Below, piece after piece: positions 7,576 through 14,043 of a stretch of DNA of 50,295 bases. The stretch's first letter is position 1. Each line of letters starts with the position of its first letter. This DNA comes from Gammaproteobacteria bacterium (GTDB lineage Bacteria > Pseudomonadota > Gammaproteobacteria > Natronospirales > REEB76). The stretch is from positions 1-50,295 of the forward strand of contig JAGWOR010000016.1 in assembly GCA_028870845.1 (NCBI GenBank), read 5' to 3'. A model generated the notes under the pieces. It ran no database searches and was not told where the DNA came from. It saw only the letters and a program-made list of their open reading frames with translations. The position numbers were made by a program, and so were the translations under genes.

Positions 7576-8484
7576 TCATGAACCGGAACCCATGGATTCA
7601 ACCCACTGGTGTCCCGCCTGCCCAAACCAGTAGCCGTTGCAACTCTCGCCGTCGATGAGACCGGTCAATTCCGGCATCCGTCCCTCGTGGATGGCGGTGT
7701 GGGTGTGTTCGATGATTGTCTCCAGATGTTTTGATAGCGGGCTGATGCGCACCAGCCGCACGCCCAGCTGCTGCATGTCCTGCCATTCGGTGAGCAGGTT
7801 AAGCACCTGCCCGGACTGGCTCTGGATACCGTTGAGTGTCAGCAGCCGCTTGTCATCTTGTGTATACACTGGCAGACCATCCGGATACTTGAGGCATTCG
7901 AATTCACAGCTGTCTTTCTGCAGATTGCTGGCGCGCGCGGTAAAACAGCGGGCCGAGTAGGCCAGTGGCATGTGACCGAAGGCGAAGACCTCGGTTTCGA
8001 GACGCTCGCCGAATCCCAATTCAGCCGCCTCGCCGAGAACCGCCGCCAATGTTGCGCGCGGCAGTTCCACCGGCGGCGTCCAACGGATCATGCCCTGACG
8101 CTGCAGGTAGTTCAGGCTGCGGCTGTTGTAGATGTTGAGCGCATGGCCGCCGGCGAAAGGCAGGTGCTTTTCATTTAGCAGGTGCACCGCCGCCATGTCG
8201 TTGGCTTCCACCAGCAGTTCGCCGTTGTCACACAGGCGCGCCAGGGTGCTCAATTCCGACTCGGCTTCGATGAGCGAGAGCGTGGACAGCACCGCCTGCT
8301 TGCCGCTTCTGGAAATCTCCCGTGCCAGTTCGATCCACTCGGCGGTGCGCAGGGCGCGGCGCTTGGAACACACGGTTTCACCCAGATAAATCGTGTCCAC
8401 CGGCCAGCCGGCGGCGCGCGCGTAAAAATCCAGCAGCAGTTCGCGCGGCCAGTAATACAGCACCGGCCCCAGGGAGATTTTCAT
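7576..8484 (-). CDS. ubiV: O2-independent ubiquinone hydroxylase subunit UbiV
   Basis: 302 residues from the ATG at 8484 (MKISLGPVLYYWPRELLLDF). It is a U32-peptidase-like TIM barrel with the four 4Fe-4S cysteines C39 (GETVCSKRR), C180 (SARCFTAR), C193 and C197 (DSCEFEC), matching the E. coli UbiV numbering I recall. UbiV forms a heterodimer with UbiU and hydroxylates the ubiquinone ring without oxygen, using prephenate as oxygen donor according to published work. The gene lies 16 bases after ubiU, in one operon. It implies that this organism makes ubiquinone under anoxia, for example for nitrate respiration or microaerobic growth. Confidence 0.95.
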   Translation of the reverse strand: MKISLGPVLYYWPRELLLDFYARAAGWPVDTIYLGETVCSKRRALRTAEWIELAREISRSGKQAVLSTLSLIEAESELSTLARLCDNGELLVEANDMAAVHLLNEKHLPFAGGHALNIYNSRSLNYLQRQGMIRWTPPVELPRATLAAVLGEAAELGFGERLETEVFAFGHMPLAYSARCFTARASNLQKDSCEFECLKYPDGLPVYTQDDKRLLTLNGIQSQSGQVLNLLTEWQDMQQLGVRLVRISPLSKHLETIIEHTHTAIHEGRMPELTGLIDGESCNGYWFGQAGHQWVESMGSGS

Positions 8485-8500
8485 GGCGGCGGCCACGGGA

Positions 8501-9496
8501 TTACTGCCAGGCGCGCTGATAGGCGCCGAGCGTGGTTTGTGCGCCTTCCGCGACGCTGGCCAGGGAATGCAGCCATTCATGCTGCACCGCGAAGGCATCC
8601 GAGTGTTTATGCAGCGCGTCCAGAGCCGCGCGCCACACGCTGGTCACCTGCGCCACATAGGCGGTGCCGCGTTGCCGGCCTTCGATCTTGATGGCCTTGA
8701 TGCCGGCCCTGGCCAACGCCGGCAGCAGGGCGATGGTGTTCAGGCTGGTGGGTTCCTCCAGCACGTGGTACACGGCACCGGCGGCCCGGAATCTGCCCTT
8801 GCAAATGACCGGATAGCCGGCGGCGCTGTCGGCGGGAAAGCGGTCCACCAGCAGGCCGTTGAGGCGTGATTCCAGTCCGGACGGGTGTTTTTGCCAGGTC
8901 ACGAATTCCGCCGGAGAACAGGCGCCGCTCAAGTTGGGAGACTTGCCGGTGGCGTAGGAAGACAGCTGGCAGCGGCCTTCCACCATGATGCACAGGCTGC
9001 CGAAGGCGAAAACCTCCAGGTCCACCGGGCTGTTGGCCGCCAGCCGCACCACCTGATTCAGGGATAACACCCGCGGCAGCACCGCGCGCCGGATACCGAA
9101 CGCCTGCCGATACCAGCTGAGCGCGTTACGGTTGGTGGCCGAGGCCTGTACCGACAGGTGCAGGCGCATGCCCGGATAGCGGGCCTGTGCGTACTCCATG
9201 ACGCCGATGTCGGCCACGATCAGCGCATCCAGGCCGGCGTCAGCCGCCAGGTCCACGGCCCGCGTCCAGCGCTGCCAGCCCTGCGGTTGCGGATAGGTGT
9301 TGATGGCCAGGAACACCTTGGCACCGTTCACGTGTGCGTAGAACACTGCCTTGGCGAGATTGCCTGCATCGAAATTCAGACCGGGGAAGTGCCGGGCATT
9401 GGTGTCGTCGCGCATCCCTATATATACGGCGTCCGCGCCGTGATCGACCGCCGCCTTCAGCGAAGGCAGGTTTCCTGCAGGGGCAACAAGCTCCAC
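8501..9496 (-). CDS. ubiU: O2-independent ubiquinone hydroxylase subunit UbiU
   Basis: 331 residues, the same length as E. coli UbiU (YhbU). It starts at a GTG (9496) with GAGG 8 bases upstream and reads MELVAPAGNLPSLKAAVDHG. DADAVYIG-like and DDTNARHFPGLNF motifs, SVQASATN and EVFAFGSLCIMVEGRCQLSS follow. Cysteines C169, C176, C193 and C232 match the four iron-sulfur ligands of the E. coli protein at the same positions. The EGRQRGTAYVAQVTSVWR end is typical of U32 proteins. It works as a complex with UbiV. It is first gene of the ubiUV operon; see the candidate FNR/ANR box upstream. Confidence 0.95.
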   Translation of the reverse strand: MELVAPAGNLPSLKAAVDHGADAVYIGMRDDTNARHFPGLNFDAGNLAKAVFYAHVNGAKVFLAINTYPQPQGWQRWTRAVDLAADAGLDALIVADIGVMEYAQARYPGMRLHLSVQASATNRNALSWYRQAFGIRRAVLPRVLSLNQVVRLAANSPVDLEVFAFGSLCIMVEGRCQLSSYATGKSPNLSGACSPAEFVTWQKHPSGLESRLNGLLVDRFPADSAAGYPVICKGRFRAAGAVYHVLEEPTSLNTIALLPALARAGIKAIKIEGRQRGTAYVAQVTSVWRAALDALHKHSDAFAVQHEWLHSLASVAEGAQTTLGAYQRAWQ

Positions 9497-9564
9497 GCCA
9501 ACAGCCTCACGAAATATCCAACCGGGATGAGGCGGCAGTCTATGGGCTGACAGCCATGGGTTAC

Positions 9565-9578
9565 ATGACTTAGATCAT
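9565..9578 (-). promoter_or_regulatory. Candidate FNR/ANR box upstream of ubiUV
   Basis: On the minus strand the sequence is ATGATCTAAGTCAT, that is TGAT-N4-GTCA, compared with the FNR/ANR consensus TTGAT-N4-ATCAA. It is centred about 75 bases upstream of the ubiU GTG. That fits a class II activator site if transcription starts about 34 bases before the start codon. Known biology supports it, since E. coli ubiUV is reported to be activated by FNR under anoxia. The match is imperfect (7 of 10 conserved bases), so this is a candidate only. Confidence 0.45.
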
Positions 9579-9648
9579 TGCTGGCGGACAATCGGCAAAA
9601 CGTACAAGCGATAGACTTGGACTAATTCAAGCTCGGCGCTTGCCTGTC

Positions 9649-10155
9649 TCATTGCATGTGCGTAAACAGTTTGCTGGCGTTCGACTGGCCCGGCAGGGTC
9701 AGGTTTTGTTCATAGACAAAGCCGATGTTTTGCAGCAGCTGGATGGAGCGCTGGTTATCCGGCGCGGTGATGGCCAGGATGCGTTTCAGTCCGAGTTTAT
9801 TGCGGCCATATTCCAGTACGGCAGCCGCGGCTTCGCGCGCGTAGCCCCGCCCGCGGTAGCGCTCATGCAGGGCAAAGCCCAGATCCACGTGCTCCAGTCC
9901 ATCGCGCTTGATCAGCCCGCACAGGCCGATGCGGATGCCGGTTTTGAGGGTCACCATGTACAAGCCGAATCCGAGCCGCGCATACATATCCAGCGGGCCC
10001 TTGCGGATGTAATCACGCGCGTCCTGCAGTGAGTGCACGTTCTTGTCCCCGATGTAATGCAGCCAGGCCGGATCGTTCACCAGCTCCAGGATGAACGGCG
10101 CATCCTCCAGAACCAGCCGGCGCACCACCAGGCGCGGAGTCTTCAGGATTTTCAT
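9649..10155 (-). CDS. GNAT-family N-acetyltransferase (RimL-like)
   Basis: 168 residues. The opening MKILKTPRLVVRRLVLEDAP is the classic RimL-like strand (L-x-T-x-R-L-x-L-R). The acetyl-CoA pyrophosphate loop is recognisable in ERYRGRGYAREAAAAVLEYG, and NQRSIQLLQNIGFVYEQNL is the C-terminal conserved element. It transfers acetyl from acetyl-CoA to an amine acceptor not predictable here. It is monocistronic, starting at the ATG at 10155 with only a weak ribosome site. It ends 70 bases from the candidate FNR box, on the same strand as ubiUV and upstream of it, so read-through into ubiUV is possible. Confidence 0.85.
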   Translation of the reverse strand: MKILKTPRLVVRRLVLEDAPFILELVNDPAWLHYIGDKNVHSLQDARDYIRKGPLDMYARLGFGLYMVTLKTGIRIGLCGLIKRDGLEHVDLGFALHERYRGRGYAREAAAAVLEYGRNKLGLKRILAITAPDNQRSIQLLQNIGFVYEQNLTLPGQSNASKLFTHMQ

Positions 10156-10279
10156 GCCTGGATTGTAGCCCAGGGGGGCTGTTATGCGACGGGCCGGTTA
10201 CAAAGTGCGGCATGGCGCAAGCGCTTACCGGCCACGTGGCAGAGGCTGCCGCAGCCCTTATCCGGCCGCCAATGATCAT

Positions 10280-10879
10280 TCATCCGCCCGTGTGGGTCTC
10301 GGATTTGGCCGCAGGCTGCCTGGGATCCTGGATTTTGCTCAGCAGCGTCTGCAACGTGGCACCATCCACTGTGACTTGCAGGTAATGGCCCGGTAAAAGT
10401 CCCAGGGTTTCATCCATCGGCGACAGCATCCGATCGTAACAGCTGCTGGTGGTGCATCCCGTGGTGTCCTCGGATCCAAGACGGTTGTGGGGCAACCCTT
10501 CCTTGACGTTGGTGGACTGCTGCGCATACGTCATGTCCGCCTGCACGCCGTCGCGTTGCCGAATCCAGCTGCGATTGGTGGCGCAGGACAAGCGCTTCAT
10601 GATGTGGCTGCCGGCCTGGGTTTCCAGAGTACAGACCACCACGTCCGCTAATTTTGGATCATTGGAAAAATGCTGCTGTAATGCCAGTTTTATGGCCTGC
10701 AGTTCCCTGATTACCGTGTGTTTACCCTGCACGTCAATTTTCCCCAGGTGCAGGACCATGCCGTTGTTGTCGCCGGTTACGAGCTTGTCCGCAGCCGCCG
10801 GTCCACTGAGCATGCCCATGGTTATCAACACGGTCGGTACCAGGGCGCAATTCCGCAAAAATTTTCTACGCGCCGGCAT
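10280..10879 (-). CDS. Exported protein with Tat-like signal, unknown function
   Basis: 199 residues from the ATG at 10879, which has AGGAG 6 bases upstream. The N-terminus MPARRKFLRN followed by a hydrophobic stretch (CALVPTVLITMGMLSG) and an AAADK cleavage region fits a twin-arginine signal (RRKFL). That suggests export of a folded, perhaps cofactor-bound or oligomeric, periplasmic protein. The mature part contains four Cys (CTLETQ, LSCATN, GCTTSSCYD) and no family I recognise. DKLVTGDNNGMVLHLGKIDV starts the mature chain. It is divergent from the ArsR-type gene across 155 bases, which could make it a target of that regulator; this is inference only. Confidence 0.7.
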   Translation of the reverse strand: MPARRKFLRNCALVPTVLITMGMLSGPAAADKLVTGDNNGMVLHLGKIDVQGKHTVIRELQAIKLALQQHFSNDPKLADVVVCTLETQAGSHIMKRLSCATNRSWIRQRDGVQADMTYAQQSTNVKEGLPHNRLGSEDTTGCTTSSCYDRMLSPMDETLGLLPGHYLQVTVDGATLQTLLSKIQDPRQPAAKSETHTGG

Positions 10880-11034
10880 ATCGAACTCCTGCGTGGGCAG
10901 AGAAGACCTGCGGAAGGAAGCATTCATAGCACTTCCGGACTTTAACTGGGCGCACGGCTCATTGGTGGATTACTCAGGCGTGCATAAGCAGTTTCCACAT
11001 TGCCGTACATAGATACTTCGTTTACGATGAAATT

Positions 11035-11739
11035 ATGAATGTAGCGGCACCTGAAACTCTGGTCTCCGAAATCTCCGCGGCCATCGCCGAACCGGCCCGC
11101 ACCTGCATGCTGTACTGCCTGCTGGATGGCCATTCGCGCACCGCCACGGAACTGGGGGTGGTCGCGGGGGTGAGCCCGTCCACGGCCAGCGTGCATCTCG
11201 CCCGCCTCCGGGCGCAGCAACTGGTGAAAGTGATGACCCAGGGCAAGTACCGCTACTACAGCCTGGCGGGTACGGACGTGGCCAGCCTGCTGGAGGCACT
11301 GGCAGTCATGGCCGGTGGTGCGCGCCATGTGTTCGAGCCCAGCACGCCTGTGTCGTTGCGTGCGGCCCGCAGCTGTTATGACCATCTGGCCGGCGCCCTG
11401 GGCGTTGCCTTGCATCAGCGGCTGCTAGAACTGCACTGGCTGTCGCCGGACACCTCCACCGGCAACTCATACGTTGTTACCTCCACAGGTGAACAGGCGT
11501 TGGCAGCCCTGGGCCTGGATTTCGTTGAACTGCATGCCCAACGGCGGCGCTTCGCCTATGCCTGTCTGGACTGGAGCGAACGCCAACCGCATCTGGCGGG
11601 CGCGCTGGGCGCCGCGCTTTTGCAGGCCGCATTGCGCAGAAAATGGCTGGTCAGAGAACTGGACAGCCGTGTCCTACGCTTGACGCCGGCCGGCAAGCGC
11701 GAATTTAAGGTCAGGTTCGGGGTGCAGGTTTTATTCTGA
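11035..11739 (+). CDS. ArsR-type winged-helix regulator with C-terminal domain
   Basis: 234 residues. The N-terminal 90 form an ArsR-type winged helix: EPARTCMLYCLLDGHSRTAT, recognition helix VSPSTASVHLARLRAQQLVK and wing KYRYYSLAGTDVA. Instead of ending near 110 residues, it carries a second domain with RFAYACLDWSERQPHLAGAL and LRLTPAGKREFKVRFG, seen in a subset of long ArsR proteins. Residues able to bind metal or a small ligand (Cys in YACLDW) are present but not proof of function. It faces the Tat-exported gene divergently and is followed by a 287-base gap. Confidence 0.8.
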   Translation: MNVAAPETLVSEISAAIAEPARTCMLYCLLDGHSRTATELGVVAGVSPSTASVHLARLRAQQLVKVMTQGKYRYYSLAGTDVASLLEALAVMAGGARHVFEPSTPVSLRAARSCYDHLAGALGVALHQRLLELHWLSPDTSTGNSYVVTSTGEQALAALGLDFVELHAQRRRFAYACLDWSERQPHLAGALGAALLQAALRRKWLVRELDSRVLRLTPAGKREFKVRFGVQVLF

Positions 11740-12026
11740 GCCAATGACTCCGCATGCCTGTGCGCCAGTATGGATGTGCGGCGCCGGCTTTGATCATCAG
11801 CGAATATAACATCGCCAAAATTCATCACGCCTTGATTTCACAAATTTGTAAACCGATTGTCATGTTTAGTTTTTAGTCTGGCGCCAGTGGTTGGTTTTCA
11901 ACACACCTGCAAACAGGCTGAATCCCGATTCAAAACATGTATTTGGAGATTCTCCATCACGGCGCCGTAGTTCATGCCTCGTTGCGCCATTGTGTCAATT
12001 TTCGAAACATCTTGGTTCGTTTCGAG
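11740..12026. other. Intergenic gap before the iron locus regulator
   Basis: About 290 AT-richer bases between the ArsR-type gene and the winged-helix regulator. The frame of the regulator is open from 11937, so a longer protein is formally possible, but those residues look unlike a receiver domain. The stretch holds an AT-rich segment with CAAATTTG near 11840-11850. I see no gene, clear terminator or Fur-like box. Confidence 0.4.
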
Positions 12027-12770
12027 ATGTTTTATGTATCGTTAGGTTTTGACGCTGATTATTGCAATCTCAACAAGTTCGTACGCCGTCAAAAGACCTT
12101 AATTGCACTGAAATGCCCTAATTCCGAATTATCCCAATGGGGGTCCAGGTTGCTGGCTGAAGCCGGTTATGCCGTCAGCATTATCGATGCGCCCGATGCC
12201 GTTGCTCGCAACAACGCTGTGGAACACATCCGCCTGGTTGTCATGCTGCAATCCGTCTTGAATGACGAGGCCATTGAGTGGTGCAGGAACTATTGTGCGG
12301 TCAACACCGGCGTGCCATTGCTGGTGATCTCCAAGCGCAGGGATTCGGAGTTCGAGCTGAACATCCTGAAGACCGGCGCTGATCGCTACCTGAGCTATCC
12401 GCTGATCCCTGAGTTACTGGCGGCACACATTGAAACATTGACGCGGCGGAGCGTGGCTTTGAAGCAAACCAGCACCGCAGTGCTGCTCGCGGACCCTGTG
12501 AGCCGCCGAGTCAAAATTGGTAATTCAGAACTGCAGCTGGCGCCGGTGTTATTCAGACTACTGGATGAATTCTTGTCTCATCCGGGTGAAGTGTTAACTC
12601 TCGAAGTACTTTTGGCCACGATCGAAACGCAGCGCAAGCCACTGCAACGTAACGTGGTTAAGGCGTATGTGCATCAGCTGCGCAAGGTATTGAATTCCTG
12701 CGGTTATCCTGACGTCATTAAAACATTGCACCGTGTTGGGTACCGATACGATCCTCCGGCAATTCACTAG
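12027..12770 (+). CDS. OmpR/PhoB-type regulator with degenerate receiver
   Basis: 247 residues from the ATG at 12027. The C-terminal 100 residues are an OmpR-type winged helix: LADPVSRRVKIGNSELQLAP, LLDEFLSHPGEVLTLEVLL, then RNVVKAYVHQLRKVLNSCGY and IKTLHRVGYRYDPP. The N-terminal 120 have a receiver-like layout (KTLIALKCPNSELSQWGSRL; VPLLVISKRRDSEFELNILK; GADRYLSYPLIPELLAAHI). However, the strand that should carry the phospho-Asp reads RLVVMLQSVLN, and the conserved Lys before Pro is missing (LSYP). It is therefore probably not phosphorylated and has no kinase gene nearby. It lies 98 bases before exbB on the same strand and is the obvious candidate regulator of the iron locus. Confidence 0.85.
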   Translation: MFYVSLGFDADYCNLNKFVRRQKTLIALKCPNSELSQWGSRLLAEAGYAVSIIDAPDAVARNNAVEHIRLVVMLQSVLNDEAIEWCRNYCAVNTGVPLLVISKRRDSEFELNILKTGADRYLSYPLIPELLAAHIETLTRRSVALKQTSTAVLLADPVSRRVKIGNSELQLAPVLFRLLDEFLSHPGEVLTLEVLLATIETQRKPLQRNVVKAYVHQLRKVLNSCGYPDVIKTLHRVGYRYDPPAIH

Positions 12771-12868
12771 GTACACCATTACCTTTTAATGACCGTTTCT
12801 TCAACGCCCTGACACATAGCCTGTATAGGCTGCTCACTCTTACGCAAAATCCTCTGCTGGAGTGATCT

Positions 12869-13573
12869 ATGTCATGGCAATACGTTGGCATGCTGGTAGC
12901 TGATTCGTATGGAGTACTGTACGTGATGGCGGCGTTGCTGCTGATCGCACTGGCCGTCATCATCGACCGCGGCTGGCAACTGCGCCAGACCATCCTCAAG
13001 GGCGGCGCCTTCGTTCAGGAGCTGTCCAACACACCGCAACTGGACCGCAAGCACCTGGCTGCCCTGGTGGAACATGCCGGCAACCTGCCTGAAGCCGCAC
13101 TGGTCGACACCGCGTACCGGCATCACGGACTCACGGATGTGGAACAACTGGGAACCCGGCTGGACGAAAGCATCCAGTTGATTGCGCCGGAACTCGATCG
13201 CCGGCTGTGGATACTCGACACCATCGTGACCCTGGCGCCGCTGCTGGGCCTGTTCGGCACCATCCTTGGCATGTTCAAGGCATTCCATGTGCTGGCTGCG
13301 CCCGGACACGCGCCCACCGCGGTGACCGGTGGCGTGGCTGACGCGCTGGTGGCCACTGCCAGCGGCCTGTTCATCGCCATGGTGGGGTTGCTGGCTTTCA
13401 ATGCCTACAACAATCAGGTGCGCCTGATCCTGCATCAGCTGGATTCGGTACGCACCATGCTGCTCAACCGCCTGGATGGCGCCCCGTTGGTGCCCGAGGG
13501 TGATTCCAGCCTTCCGGATCCGGTGCAGAAAATCGACCTGAGAAAGACCGCTTCATACCGCCTGGAGAACTGA
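12869..13573 (+). CDS. exbB: ExbB-type proton channel subunit of TonB system
   Basis: 234 residues of the MotA/TolQ/ExbB family, with helices near 13-33, 115-138 and 157-179 and the large cytoplasmic loop between the first two. The conserved core ILDTIVTLAPLLGLFGTILG and ADALVATASGLFIAMVGLLA are the channel helices. With ExbD and TonB it converts the proton gradient into force for outer-membrane receptors. A ribosome site GGAG lies 7-8 bases before the ATG. It is first structural gene of the locus, with exbD starting 2 bases after the stop. Confidence 0.93.
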   Translation: MSWQYVGMLVADSYGVLYVMAALLLIALAVIIDRGWQLRQTILKGGAFVQELSNTPQLDRKHLAALVEHAGNLPEAALVDTAYRHHGLTDVEQLGTRLDESIQLIAPELDRRLWILDTIVTLAPLLGLFGTILGMFKAFHVLAAPGHAPTAVTGGVADALVATASGLFIAMVGLLAFNAYNNQVRLILHQLDSVRTMLLNRLDGAPLVPEGDSSLPDPVQKIDLRKTASYRLEN

Positions 13574-13575
13574 GC

Positions 13576-13974
13576 GTGCACCTGCGCTATTTCGAAGTCC
13601 GCAAGGGGCGCATCGAGATCATCCCTATGATCGATGTAATGTTCTTCATGCTGGTGTTTTTCATCGTCATAACCGTGCAAATGCTTCCCGATCAGGGACT
13701 GAACCTGCAATTGCCGCTGTCCAATCAGACCAAACCGCTACCGCGGCCGCAAGTGCTGATCAACATCGCCGAGAACGGCCTGGTCACGGTCAAGGGACAG
13801 GCGCTTTCCATGGATGAACTGGCACAGCTGTTGCAATCCATGGGCGCGGCACAGACCCAGGTCACCATTGCAGCTTCCAGGGCCGTGCCATTCCAGCAAT
13901 TCGTGACGGTGATGGACGCGGTGCGTCATGCGGGTGTCGTCGACATCGGCATCGCGGCGCGGCCTTCGCCTTAA
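13576..13974 (+). CDS. exbD: ExbD-type proton channel subunit
   Basis: 132 residues starting at a GTG with GGAG 9 bases upstream. One N-terminal helix, EIIPMIDVMFFMLVFFIVIT (residues 14-33), carries the proton-path Asp20 (Asp25 in E. coli ExbD). The rest is the periplasmic domain, ending TVMDAVRHAGVVDIGIAARP, typical of ExbD/TolR. It partners with ExbB 2 bases upstream; the two are surely translated from one message. The dedicated exbBD pair beside a receptor and tonB suggests this TonB complex serves mainly the receptor encoded next. Confidence 0.93.
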   Translation: MHLRYFEVRKGRIEIIPMIDVMFFMLVFFIVITVQMLPDQGLNLQLPLSNQTKPLPRPQVLINIAENGLVTVKGQALSMDELAQLLQSMGAAQTQVTIAASRAVPFQQFVTVMDAVRHAGVVDIGIAARPSP

Positions 13975-14043
13975 CGCGTTTCCACCGGATTTGCATCCCA
14001 ACACTGGCGTTTCACAAAAAACAAGTTGAGAGGAGAGTCAGTC

